From an uncultured Pseudomonadota bacterium (GTDB lineage Bacteria > Bdellovibrionota_B > Oligoflexia > Oligoflexales > CAIYRB01), in the NCBI GenBank assembly GCA_903928445.1, contig CAIYRB010000098.1, positions 1-40,726 of the forward strand: DNA of 40,726 nucleotides. The letters are read 5' to 3'. The position numbers and the translations under genes are program-made. The notes under the pieces were generated by a model, which searched no databases, was not told where the DNA came from, and saw nothing but the letters and a program-made list of their open reading frames with translations. Positions 8,993-17,000 of this stretch are shown here, in pieces (positions within the stretch are counted from its first letter, which is position 1; every line of letters starts with the position of its first letter).

Positions 8993-9534
8993 CTCACCTT
9001 GCCGTGGCGCTTGCCGGCAGCAGCTTCCTCGACCGTGTAAGTGTGACCCTCGCCATAGCCGTGACGCGACTCTAAAGCCTCGGCCATGGCGTTGAGCTTG
9101 TCGCACAGCGCATGGAGCTCATCTTTCTCGCGAATCTTGCATCGGACATGATAATCGCCAGCTAGCACCTGATCGACGAAGCGCTCGATACTGACCAAGG
9201 GTCCGTAATACCGATGGGTCAGGCGAAACACGACGGTGAACATGACGGCGATAAAGACGGCAAACATCAGGCCGATGCGGATCGCATTGATCAAAAACAC
9301 TTCGTTGGTGACCAGCTCCCACTGCAGGTTGGGGTCGACGACATGAAAGATATTCATCACGTGTTTGTACTGGTCGATAAAGGCGGTCATGAACATCAAG
9401 GCACAGACGGCGACAAAGGCCACAGAGATGCCGATCACATAAAGACCAAATCGAATCTGTTTGAACGGTTCGATCACCGTCGAGCGCAGGCTGCGACGGG
9501 CTCGTTCCATACTGGTGATCGGCTCTTCACTCAC
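8989..9534 (-). CDS. Membrane protein with two TM helices and a HAMP domain, no output domain
   Basis: Start chosen as GTG at 9534, since AAGGA sits about 8 bases upstream and the longer frame (to 9678) runs into a low-complexity Pro/Gly segment. The product has 181 residues. A cytoplasmic N-terminus (RARRSLRSTVIEPFKQIR) is followed by TM1 (LYVIGISVAFVAVCALMFMT), a short periplasmic part (about 28 residues), TM2 (GLMFAVFIAVMFTVVF) and a HAMP module (YGPLVSIERFVDQVLAGDYHV through DELHALCDKLNAMAE). It ends about 27 residues later with no kinase, cyclase or methyl-accepting part. HAMP domains relay conformational signals, so this may modulate a partner in trans or be a receptor remnant. The small periplasmic loop leaves little room for a sensor. 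Confidence 0.75.
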   Translation of the reverse strand: MSEEPITSMERARRSLRSTVIEPFKQIRFGLYVIGISVAFVAVCALMFMTAFIDQYKHVMNIFHVVDPNLQWELVTNEVFLINAIRIGLMFAVFIAVMFTVVFRLTHRYYGPLVSIERFVDQVLAGDYHVRCKIREKDELHALCDKLNAMAEALESRHGYGEGHTYTVEEAAAGKRHGKVS

Positions 9535-9741
9535 GGCCTTGTTCCTTTCGCGCCAGACCATTCCATGACCTAGAGTAATCATCGGCGCCCCTGAGTGGAA
9601 CTTGAGCCCTGGGGGCCACGGGGGCCCTGGGGGCGACCGGGGGACGATCGCCCGAGAGACCGCAACCGACCGATACATATGGCGAAAGAATGTGCTTGCA
9701 CTTTTTTAACGGGCTGGTTAACTTCGCGGACCTTGAATCAC

Positions 9742-9864
9742 ATGATACGGAGTTTACTCTTGCACGGTTCCAGACACAGAAGAAAACATCCGAAGGGTCG
9801 TCGTAAAGTTGGTCGTAAAAAGCGCCGCATGATGCGCAAACGCCGCCAGCTTCGCACCGTATAG
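9742..9864 (+). CDS. 40-residue extremely basic protein, possible ribosome-associated (AURKAIP1/COX24-like)
   Basis: ATG 9742 to TAG 9864 encodes 40 residues, about half of them Arg or Lys, with the core GRRKVGRKKRRMMRKRRQ. Basic residues like these are typical of tiny ribosomal or RNA-binding proteins, and the C-terminal pattern is reminiscent of bacterial AURKAIP1/COX24-domain proteins (related to mitochondrial mS38). That resemblance is judged by eye and is weak. The frame is open further upstream (to about 9595), but that part encodes Pro/Gly/Trp low complexity and is probably not translated. No strong ribosome binding site is seen. It is divergent from the HAMP gene and precedes the lon-related operon by about 240 bases. 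Confidence 0.5.
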   Translation: MIRSLLLHGSRHRRKHPKGRRKVGRKKRRMMRKRRQLRTV

Positions 9865-10002
9865 TCGGCAGCATCACATCTTAGTCGCACCCAAGGCCGG
9901 GTTGTAATTTTTCAAAAAATTGCTTGGCCAAGGTGCTTCTAAACAATGATTTTCCATCTAATCCAGCCATCCGCTGGAGAGGTCAGCCTTTTTTAGGCGC
10001 GG

Positions 10003-10021
10003 GCATGCAATTTTTGCATGC
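10003..10021. repeat. Perfect 8-bp inverted repeat with 3-nt loop
   Basis: GCATGCAA-TTT-TTGCATGC, a perfect hairpin about 85 bases before the start of the helical-protein gene, extended by a G-T pair. A second small hairpin (CCAGC/GCTGG) lies at 9963-9977 just before a T-run (9989-9994). Either could end transcription of the small basic gene or be a binding site in the leader of the lon-related operon. No T-run follows the perfect hairpin, so a terminator role for it is unlikely. Confidence 0.45.
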
Positions 10022-10105
10022 TGTGCGTCGACTCGCCATGGTACTCTTACGAAACGCCCGCACAAGTTTCTCGGACGTCTCAACCATGGAATGGGGAAGG
10101 CCTCA

Positions 10106-10798
10106 ATGATGCTCGACTTTATCTGTGAACTCGAACGAGTCATGGCAAAGTGGCCAGAAAACGACAGCTGGACGTTGGCCCAAATCGCGGATCAGACCGG
10201 CAGCGGCGTTCCCCAGGTGGTTGACATCCTCTCGGACACGCTAGAGCGCGAGCTTGAAGTGCACGAGACCCTGACCCAAGCTGAAGCGATCAAGGTCCTG
10301 ACGACGCTAAAAGAGCGGATGTCGGGCGAACTGGCGGCACGGCAGCGGCGACTGGACCAGCGGCGTGACAAGGCCGTTCAGGCCTTCGACCTGACCATGG
10401 AAAAGGTGCGCGTCCTCCAGACCAGCAAAAACTGGCGTAATGCTTACAAAACCCTGAGTTATTATGTAGGCTGCCATGAAAAGGATCTACCCAAGGATTT
10501 GATGCTCACCCTGTGCGGCGAGTGTTTACGCCTAGGCATTAAGAGCGAAGCAAATCTTCAAGAGCTAAGCCAGTGGCTGCGCAAAGGCGTGGCGGCCTGT
10601 ATCAGCCTGCAGTCGCAGGATGCGACGGAGGACGCACTCGATTTCCTCGATGCCTACGGCGACTATTTCATGACCAGCAGCAGCGAACCCGGCAAAAGGT
10701 TAATCGTCCATGTCCTTGAGTCCGTCAAATCACACGCCACCATCCACGACCTCCTGCCCCGCTATGAGGCCTTGGTCAAAGAACTACAAATCATCTAG
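10106..10798 (+). CDS. Unknown helical protein, possible N-terminal helix-turn-helix, first gene of the lon-epmA operon
   Basis: I do not recognise the family. Two tandem ATGs (10106, 10109) follow GGGGAAGG with 5-8 bases spacing, so 10106 is preferred over ATG 10091, which lacks a ribosome binding site. The 230-residue product is mostly helical. Residues around 20-45 (WTLAQIADQTGSGVPQVVDI) read like a winged-helix or HTH recognition unit. A charged coiled-coil (about 65-110, with ERMSGELAARQRRLDQRRDK) follows, and then a helical C-terminal half. No signal or TM segment is seen, so it is cytoplasmic. Only 23 bases separate it from the Lon-related protease gene, so the two are probably cotranscribed. 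It could be an adaptor or regulator of that protease; this is inference from position. Confidence 0.7.
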   Translation: MMLDFICELERVMAKWPENDSWTLAQIADQTGSGVPQVVDILSDTLERELEVHETLTQAEAIKVLTTLKERMSGELAARQRRLDQRRDKAVQAFDLTMEKVRVLQTSKNWRNAYKTLSYYVGCHEKDLPKDLMLTLCGECLRLGIKSEANLQELSQWLRKGVAACISLQSQDATEDALDFLDAYGDYFMTSSSEPGKRLIVHVLESVKSHATIHDLLPRYEALVKELQII

Positions 10799-10821
10799 TC
10801 GTCTACCTGGGGGTATGACTT

Positions 10822-13329
10822 ATGGCTAAGAAGCAGCAACGGGCGGCTTCGCGCCGGTCATCCTCGACGGTCAAAAAGCCCAGCGTCAAGCCCGGCAGCA
10901 AGTGGGCCCTGCCGAAGCCATTGGCGACGCGGCAGACTTACCTACGCTGCCCAACAAGCTTGTTTAAATTCAAGGATACGACGCACCTCGGTAAGTCACA
11001 CGATATCATCTCCCAGGACCGCGCCGTTGGCGCGATCAATATGGGTCTGGGCATCCGCAAGCCGGGCTACAATATCTATGTGGCGGGTATTCAGGGCACC
11101 GGCAAAACCAGTGTCATTCGCTCGTTTTTAGAAAAGTGGTCGAGCGACTCGCCAAAGCCCTCGGACTGGATTTATGTCTATGACTTCGAGGATACCGAAG
11201 CGCCCAAGGCCATCAGTATGCCCGCCGGCGAGGGGCGCAAGTTTAAAAAGCGCATGGACGCGCTGGTCAAACAACTGCGCGAGCTGGTCCCTAATGCCCT
11301 GCAGAGTGAAGACTATGAAAATGCGGTCAATGCCTATGTCTCCGCATCAAACGAACGCAAGGCCAAGCTCTACGCTGATTTGGAGCGCCTGGCCAAGTCG
11401 ATGGACTTCATTATCAAGTCGACGCGTATGGGCATCGAGACGATTCCCGTGGTTGATGGTCGCTCCTTAACCGAAAAGGAGTATGGCAAGCTTGGCGACA
11501 CCGACCGCGAAGTCATCGAGGATAAGCGCTCCCAACTGGAACCTGAGGTGCTCGACTTTGCCCGGAAGGTCCGCGCCATCGAACAAGAGACCAGCGGCTT
11601 TGTCGAGTCCCTGCGCAGCGACCTCGGCCTCCAGCTTGTCGCGCGCGAGCTCGACCCGATCTGCGAAGAGTACAAAGACTACGCCCTGATCGCGGCGCAT
11701 CTGCAGGCGGTCAAAGCCCACATCCTCGAAAATCTGCTCGACTTCGTCGATAGCGAGGAGGGTGAAGGTGAAGGCTCCCACCACAGCATGCCCGAGGAGC
11801 GCGATCCCCACGTCAAGTACAAGGTCAATGTGTTCGTTGATAACACCAACGTGCAAGGCGCGCCGGTCATCATCGAGTCCAATCCGACCTACTATAATCT
11901 GTTTGGGCGCATCGAAAAGAATGTCGAACACGGCATGTACTTGACCGACTTTACGATGATCAAGGCAGGAGCCATCCACCGCGCCAACGGCGGCTACCTG
12001 GTGCTCAATGCCATGGATATCTTTAAGACCCAGAGCATCTGGGACACCCTGAAGCGGGCCCTAAAGAACCGCCTTGGCTTCATCGAGGACATGGGCGAGC
12101 AGTATTCTCTGCTGCCGACCTCGGGCCTGCGGCCGGTGCCGATCCCGCTCGACGTGAAGGTGATTTTGATCGGCAATGACGAGATCTACCATATCCTCCA
12201 CGACGGCGATGAAGACTTCCACAAGATCTTCAAAATCAAAGCCGACTTCGACCATCGCATGCCAAGGGACGCGGAGACGGTCAACGCCTATGCTGGCTTT
12301 ATCGCGACACGCACCCAGGTCGAGCATCTGCTGCCGTTTAACGCTGAAGGCATTGCCGCGGTCGTGGAGTTTGGCTCAAGGCTAGTCGAAGACCAACGCT
12401 ACCTCTCGACGCAATTTGCCGAGATTAAAGATCTGAGCATCGAGAGTGACTACGTGGCGCGCGGCGAAGGCGCCAAAGAAGTGACGCGTGGTCACGTCGA
12501 AAAGGCGCTCAACTTAAAGTTTCACCGGGTCAACCTGGTCGAGCAGCAACTCCTAGACATGGTGCGCCATGAGGACGTCCTGCTGTCGGTCGACGGCGAG
12601 CGCATCGGCCAGGTCAACGGCCTCGCTGTGTACGACCTGGGCGACTATTCGTTTGGCAAGATCGGTCGCATTACCTGCAGCATCTCCAGCGCCGATAAGG
12701 GCGTCTTGAATATCGAGCGCGCGAGTAAACTGTCGGGCAAAATCCACGACAAGGGCATCCACATCCTAAGCGGCTTTCTCAACGCACTGCTGGCCAAAGA
12801 GCACGATCTCGGCCTAGCGGCGAGCGTTTGCTTTGAGCAGTCCTATGGACTCATCGACGGCGATAGCGCGACGGTCGCCGAACTCGTGGCCATACTCAGC
12901 GCTCTAAGCAACACGCCGGTGCGCCAAAGCGTGGCGATGACCGGTAGCCTCAACCAGTTCGGCGACGTCCAGCCCATCGGCGGGGTCAACGAGAAGATCG
13001 AGGGATACTTTAAGACCTGCCGGCTGATCGGTAAATCTGGCCGCAACGACGTCCTGATTCCGGTGCAAAACGTGCCGAACCTTATGCTGCACGGCGACGT
13101 TCGCGCTGCGATCGACAGCGGCAAGTTTCGCATCTTTCCGATCACCAGTATCAACGATGCCTTCGAGTTGGCGACCGGTGTGCCCCTTGGATTCACCGGC
13201 ATGCAGCAAGACACCTACCCGGCCAAATCGGCACTGGAGGCGATCCACAAACGGCTAGAGGACCTCCGCGAGCGGCGGCAGGCTGAACGGACCAAAGCCA
13301 AAGCATCAAGCAAGGCTAAGGCGACCTGA
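10822..13329 (+). CDS. Lon-related AAA+ ATP-dependent protease (LonB/YcbZ-like)
   Basis: This 835-residue soluble protein combines an AAA+ ATPase with a Lon-type peptidase. The Walker A motif is GIQGTGKTS (Lys95). The NGGYLVLNAMD segment is the Walker-B-like region typical of the YcbZ/LonB-related group. The proteolytic Ser682 (DGDSATVAE) and Lys725 (GGVNEKIEGYF) form the Lon dyad, separated by 43 residues as in E. coli Lon (S679/K722). The N-terminal substrate domain of classical Lon is absent; an insertion of coiled-coil character lies between Walker A and the NGGYLV segment. No TM helices are seen, unlike archaeal LonB. The protease is expected to degrade regulatory or damaged proteins. 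The Lys/Ala-rich C-terminal tail ends at TGA 13327-13329, which overlaps the next ATG by one base. Confidence 0.92.
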   Translation: MAKKQQRAASRRSSSTVKKPSVKPGSKWALPKPLATRQTYLRCPTSLFKFKDTTHLGKSHDIISQDRAVGAINMGLGIRKPGYNIYVAGIQGTGKTSVIRSFLEKWSSDSPKPSDWIYVYDFEDTEAPKAISMPAGEGRKFKKRMDALVKQLRELVPNALQSEDYENAVNAYVSASNERKAKLYADLERLAKSMDFIIKSTRMGIETIPVVDGRSLTEKEYGKLGDTDREVIEDKRSQLEPEVLDFARKVRAIEQETSGFVESLRSDLGLQLVARELDPICEEYKDYALIAAHLQAVKAHILENLLDFVDSEEGEGEGSHHSMPEERDPHVKYKVNVFVDNTNVQGAPVIIESNPTYYNLFGRIEKNVEHGMYLTDFTMIKAGAIHRANGGYLVLNAMDIFKTQSIWDTLKRALKNRLGFIEDMGEQYSLLPTSGLRPVPIPLDVKVILIGNDEIYHILHDGDEDFHKIFKIKADFDHRMPRDAETVNAYAGFIATRTQVEHLLPFNAEGIAAVVEFGSRLVEDQRYLSTQFAEIKDLSIESDYVARGEGAKEVTRGHVEKALNLKFHRVNLVEQQLLDMVRHEDVLLSVDGERIGQVNGLAVYDLGDYSFGKIGRITCSISSADKGVLNIERASKLSGKIHDKGIHILSGFLNALLAKEHDLGLAASVCFEQSYGLIDGDSATVAELVAILSALSNTPVRQSVAMTGSLNQFGDVQPIGGVNEKIEGYFKTCRLIGKSGRNDVLIPVQNVPNLMLHGDVRAAIDSGKFRIFPITSINDAFELATGVPLGFTGMQQDTYPAKSALEAIHKRLEDLRERRQAERTKAKASSKAKAT

Positions 13330-14318
13330 TGGGTGTGAGCCCGATTGCCGCCCTCCAGGCGCGCGCTAAATTAAAGGAGGCGATTCGCGCCTTCTTTGGC
13401 GCCCGAGGCTATCTAGAGGTCGATACTCCCTTGGCCGTGGTGTGTCCCGGCACCGAGGTTCACCTTCGCTATTTTCCAACCGAATGGCTGGACTACCAGG
13501 GACGGACGCAGCGGCTCTATCTACGCTCGAGCCCTGAGTTGCATATGAAGCAAACCTTGGCGCTTGGGGCCGAACGGATTTTTCAGCTGGCACCGTGCTT
13601 CCGCAGTGGCGGCGAATACTCGCAGTGGCACCATCCAGAATTTACCATGCTCGAATGGTATGAGTGCGGCTTGTCGTTTAGTGGACTCATCGACCAGACC
13701 GAGGAATTGCTGCGCTTTAGTCACAAATATATGGGTAGTAACTTAATCCTGCCAAAACAGTTCGCTAGAATCTCAGTGGCCGAGGCGTTTAAGCGTTGGG
13801 TTGGTCTGGACCTGATCGATGGTGATCAGGAATTGGCGAGCAAAGGTACAGCGGCTGGAGCTGTTTCGCTGCGTGAAGACGATGATTTTGAGACGGCTTT
13901 TTTTAAGCTGCTGATCGAACGGGTCGAACCCGGCATGGCCGCACTTGGCGGCGCGGTATTGATGGATTATCCGGCCTCACAAGCGGCATTAGCGCAGGTC
14001 GTTGGTGGAGTTGCGAAGCGCTTCGAGTTTTACCTTGGGCGGGTGGAGCTATGTAACGGCTTCGATGAACTACTCGGCGCCGAGGCAAACCAGAGGCGCC
14101 TGAGCGAAAGCAACCGTCGCCGCACCGAGTACGGCTACGAAGTTCCCGGAACTGATGCTGGGTTTGCAGCAGCGCTAAACAAAGGGATCAAGGCGTGCTC
14201 GGGCAATGCACTTGGCTTCGACCGCTGGCTGGCTTTGCTGCTCGGACTCGACCATATTGCGTCGGTTATTCCGTTTCGCGACTCCGCTTGCTACGCCAAT
14301 GCGAAAGATCCCGGCTAG
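13329..14318 (+). CDS. epmA: EF-P lysine ligase, EpmA/GenX-like class II aaRS paralogue
   Basis: 329 residues (E. coli EpmA has 325), the size of a lysyl-tRNA synthetase catalytic core without the anticodon-binding domain. Class II motif 2 is seen as IFQLAPCFRSGGEYSQWHHPEF (88-106 region) and motif 3 as GNALGFDRWLALLLG, followed by SVIPF. Family enzymes activate (R)-beta-lysine and attach it to a conserved lysine of elongation factor P, helping ribosomes through polyproline. No efp or epmB gene is in the window. The start ATG overlaps the stop of the protease gene (TGATG), so translation is coupled. The link of an EF-P modifier with a protease is unusual. A free-standing LysRS paralogue with another target cannot be excluded. 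Confidence 0.85.
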   Translation: MGVSPIAALQARAKLKEAIRAFFGARGYLEVDTPLAVVCPGTEVHLRYFPTEWLDYQGRTQRLYLRSSPELHMKQTLALGAERIFQLAPCFRSGGEYSQWHHPEFTMLEWYECGLSFSGLIDQTEELLRFSHKYMGSNLILPKQFARISVAEAFKRWVGLDLIDGDQELASKGTAAGAVSLREDDDFETAFFKLLIERVEPGMAALGGAVLMDYPASQAALAQVVGGVAKRFEFYLGRVELCNGFDELLGAEANQRRLSESNRRRTEYGYEVPGTDAGFAAALNKGIKACSGNALGFDRWLALLLGLDHIASVIPFRDSACYANAKDPG

Positions 14319-14342
14319 GGTGAGCATCTTAGTCACCGAATA

Positions 14343-14366
14343 ATAGGACGAATGATAGGACGAATC
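14343..14366. repeat. 12-bp tandem direct repeat
   Basis: Two adjacent copies of ATAGGACGAAT followed by G or C (14343-14353 and 14355-14365) lie 25 bases after the epmA-like stop codon. The arrangement suggests paired binding sites or a replication-slippage product. It is directly upstream of the palindrome at 14378. Confidence 0.5.
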
Positions 14367-14377
14367 ATTGGGTCAAT

Positions 14378-14391
14378 GCCTGGTACCAGGC
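14378..14391. promoter_or_regulatory. Perfect 14-bp palindrome GCCTGGTACCAGGC
   Basis: A perfect dyad in the spacer between the epmA-like gene and the lipoprotein gene at 14561. A near match, TGGTACCTGGCA, occurs in the other major noncoding place at 38745-38756, sharing TGGTACC-A/T-GGC. This could be an operator half-site pair or a REP-like extragenic element. The rest of the spacer (14319-14560) holds no gene that I can support. Confidence 0.45.
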
Positions 14392-14560
14392 CGTTGGTTT
14401 AAGCTCCGGCAATTGGTGCTGCATTCACTGCTCTTAAAATAATCGCCAAGTTGGCCTTGGCCAATATTCCGCAAAATGCCCTCCATCGCGCTAAGGTCCA
14501 CGTCTATCTCTTCCGATCTCCATGACCAGGGCTTGTAGTGCAGCCCTGTGGAGCTCGACT

Positions 14561-15235
14561 ATGGTTTTATCACGCCCGCCTAGGCACCAGCGAAAGGCCG
14601 AGATTTGCTCGCTGATTCTGTACATTCTGTCAATGAGCAGCTGTGGCAAAGTTGGCGGGAGCTCGGCCGGCCTACTCACAGATCATTTGGTCTGCAATGC
14701 TTCGGTCGCCGAAGTCGCCAAAGAGGTCGCTGACTTTGACGCCCAACAAAGCAGCAACGAAACCACCGTCCCCCTAGCAACGACCGATGGCCTGCAGACT
14801 ACAGTCAGGCAGCTCATTGCGACACCAACCGACGGCAATATCTGGGGTGCCGCGCTAAAGCTCACGTCGTTAGGAGCCAGCGCCTCCGATGTAAAAGTCG
14901 AACTCATAGCACAGAATCACTCCGGCACGGGCACGACCGACTTACCGATTGCACTCAGCGGTGCCGTTGCGACTAAGTCCATCAAAGGCGAGCAAATCAC
15001 CCAAGGCGCCACCTGGCTGCTGGTCGACTTCGGCAGCATCATTCCCGTACAGGCGATTACCAACTATTACCTCAATGTAACGGCTGAGGCGGGCAGCAAC
15101 GGCAGCGACAAAGTCCTCTGGTACACTGTTCCAGGCTCCGATCTCGACGCTTATACCATCGACGCCTCGACGTTGATCGCTTCTTGGCGCAGTCTCGGCC
15201 GCGCCGGTGTATCGAAGGTGCAACTATGTCGTTAA
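14561..15235 (+). CDS. Predicted lipoprotein of unknown function (exported triad, gene 1)
   Basis: Start ATG 14561 is chosen because GTGGAG lies 7 bases upstream; an in-frame ATG at 14522 has none. The 224-residue product begins with a basic region and a hydrophobic stretch (ICSLILYILSMSSC) with a lipobox-like end, Cys28. The mature part is Thr/Ser/Ala-rich and beta-looking (GNIWGAALKLTSLGASASD, TWLLVDFGSIIPVQA), resembling a jelly-roll or carbohydrate-binding-module-like sandwich domain, but I do not recognise a family. The pattern of TTVRQLIATPTDGNIWGAAL fits domains that bind or decorate surfaces. Its stop overlaps the start of the next gene by 10 bases, indicating a translationally coupled operon. 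Confidence 0.7.
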   Translation: MVLSRPPRHQRKAEICSLILYILSMSSCGKVGGSSAGLLTDHLVCNASVAEVAKEVADFDAQQSSNETTVPLATTDGLQTTVRQLIATPTDGNIWGAALKLTSLGASASDVKVELIAQNHSGTGTTDLPIALSGAVATKSIKGEQITQGATWLLVDFGSIIPVQAITNYYLNVTAEAGSNGSDKVLWYTVPGSDLDAYTIDASTLIASWRSLGRAGVSKVQLCR

Positions 15236-15828
15236 AGCAAGTCACCACCGCCATACTATTTGCGACGTTGATGCTGCACCCGACACCGGTCCTCGCCACC
15301 ATCTTTATCGCCGATGTCAGCGCCGGCTTTGTCACTGGAGCCGATAGCAAAATCAAAGCAGATCCCAAAGTCTACCGTTTGAGCGGCCCTACTTCTAGCA
15401 TTTCACTCATGGTTCCAACCGGCAAGCCAAGCCAATACGTTGGTGCCTTTGGCTCGGCCGATACCCTAGAAAATAACTATCATAGCAACGCATCAAAAGA
15501 AGTCATGACGACTAAGATCTACGGCTTGACCTATGGCTTCGCCACATCAGATGGTATGCTATCGCTGTCGATTGGCCTCGGCTACGCGAAAACCCTTATC
15601 ACTCAGTCGGCTCCAGTCAAACGGGTCGACAGCTTCCCCGGATGGGTTGGTCGCCTGAACGGCAAGGTTGGCCTTCTAGGAACTCCCGAGGCCCACCTAT
15701 TTGTTGGCTTCGACGCCACCTACCGGATGTATGCGAACGGCCAAGAAGTCGGCAACCCTTCGACAAAGCTCAAATCCTTCACGCAGACCTGTTTGCCACT
15801 CATGATTGGCTTCGGTAGCAGCTTATGA
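15226..15828 (+). CDS. Exported protein, possible small beta-barrel (exported triad, gene 2)
   Basis: The start at ATG 15226 follows GAAGGTG with good spacing and overlaps the previous stop. The 200-residue precursor has a signal peptide (MSLKQVTTAILFATLMLHPT, ending PVLA) cleaved before TIFIAD. The mature protein has alternating Gly/aromatic strands (IYGLTYGFATSDGMLSLSIG, HLFVGFDATYRMYANG), as in small outer-membrane barrels or secreted beta-proteins. It ends GFGSSL rather than with a terminal aromatic. No known family is recognised. It probably works with the lipoproteins encoded on both sides. Confidence 0.7.
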   Translation: MSLKQVTTAILFATLMLHPTPVLATIFIADVSAGFVTGADSKIKADPKVYRLSGPTSSISLMVPTGKPSQYVGAFGSADTLENNYHSNASKEVMTTKIYGLTYGFATSDGMLSLSIGLGYAKTLITQSAPVKRVDSFPGWVGRLNGKVGLLGTPEAHLFVGFDATYRMYANGQEVGNPSTKLKSFTQTCLPLMIGFGSSL

Positions 15829-15847
15829 TCAAGACCTAGAGGTGCTT

Positions 15848-16966
15848 ATGAGTTACGATATTAGATCGACTGGCGCGCGTCCCATGCGCCGACTCACCTG
15901 GATGATGGCGCCGTGGATCTCCCTGGCACTTGCCCTCCAAGGATGTGGTAGCAGTAGCAGCACGAGCGGTGCTGGAAGCGACGGCACGAGTCCAACTGGC
16001 GGCGTCACGGTGCTCAGCGGAAGTGGGCTTGGCAGCGGGTCGCAGCAATATTCCTTGTGTTCTACCACGCTCAGTAAACAGGACTTTCTCAAGGGACTAG
16101 ACGGCAATTTAGTATTCACCGCAAGTGCTATTAGCCATGGCCGGAGCTCAGCGCAGCAAATAGGCGGGCTGATCGCAATGCTTGTCGGCAATGGTATCGA
16201 TCCAGCTAAGCTCAAAGACTATGATTTGAGTTTTGCCAGTGGCGACTACACCTATAAGGCAGGGGATGAAGGCTACACCTTTAGTCTTTATTACGCCGCC
16301 GACTTAGGCAGCGCCAAAGCCGGCGATAAAATCCCCTACAACGTCTTTGACTATAAGTCTTATCTCACTGGCATAAGCTTTAGCATCTTGTCGACTCCGA
16401 ATTTTTCTTACTCGCACGGTCCATTGTATGACCTCATCGACGGCAGCGCATCGGTCTCCGGTACAAGCCTCGCAGCAATACAGGCTAAATTCAAACTAAA
16501 GACAGACCTGATCAACTTTGTCCTAACGAGCCAAAAAGCCTATCTGGGTCAAGCCCCCAGAGACCATGACACGTTACTCTGGAAGATGGCGACAACCGCC
16601 GCCAGCCTGACGACTATCCAAAGCCAGTTTGCTGCGGGCGGCTTCGGCTTGCTGTTTGATGGGACCACCTACACCAGCCTCTACTATGGCATCGTCCAAA
16701 CCTATGGTTCGTCGCCAGCGCTGATCAAGAAGGATGATACAGGCTACTATTGGTCACTTACTTACGAGGCCAGTGTCGTCAAAGGCGACCTGACCATGTA
16801 TCAATCTGGCGTCGCATCCGAGCGCAGTAGCAACTACACCAAGTATTATTGCGACAACGCCAGGACCAATCTGATTGGCACAGCGACCCATTCTACAGAT
16901 CTACAAAGCGGCGTGTTTGCCTTTGCCGATGGATCGAAAGTCAGCTACGGACTCAGCGACTTTTGA
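15848..16966 (+). CDS. Predicted lipoprotein of unknown function (exported triad, gene 3)
   Basis: The start at ATG 15848 lies just after AGAGGTG. The 372-residue product has an Arg-rich N-terminus, a hydrophobic segment and the lipobox LALQGC, followed by a Ser/Gly/Thr linker (GSSSSTSGAGSDGTSPTGG) that would space the folded part from the membrane. The rest is Tyr/Ser-rich (KDYDLSFASGDYTYKAGDEG, SLYYGIVQTYGSS), suggesting an extracellular domain. Two cysteines (in YYCDNARTN and in QYSLCSTTL) might form a disulfide. The gene starts 19 bases after the previous stop and converges on the Vps62-like gene, with only 34 bases between them. The family is not recognised. Confidence 0.72.
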   Translation: MSYDIRSTGARPMRRLTWMMAPWISLALALQGCGSSSSTSGAGSDGTSPTGGVTVLSGSGLGSGSQQYSLCSTTLSKQDFLKGLDGNLVFTASAISHGRSSAQQIGGLIAMLVGNGIDPAKLKDYDLSFASGDYTYKAGDEGYTFSLYYAADLGSAKAGDKIPYNVFDYKSYLTGISFSILSTPNFSYSHGPLYDLIDGSASVSGTSLAAIQAKFKLKTDLINFVLTSQKAYLGQAPRDHDTLLWKMATTAASLTTIQSQFAAGGFGLLFDGTTYTSLYYGIVQTYGSSPALIKKDDTGYYWSLTYEASVVKGDLTMYQSGVASERSSNYTKYYCDNARTNLIGTATHSTDLQSGVFAFADGSKVSYGLSDF

Positions 16967-17000
16967 TGCTCGGCTGCATTTTATGCGTCACTAAGCGCGG

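Noticed and set aside
9595..9741. N-terminal extension of the small basic protein
   Set aside because: Pro/Gly/Trp low complexity from the G/C run; no ribosome binding site at its start.
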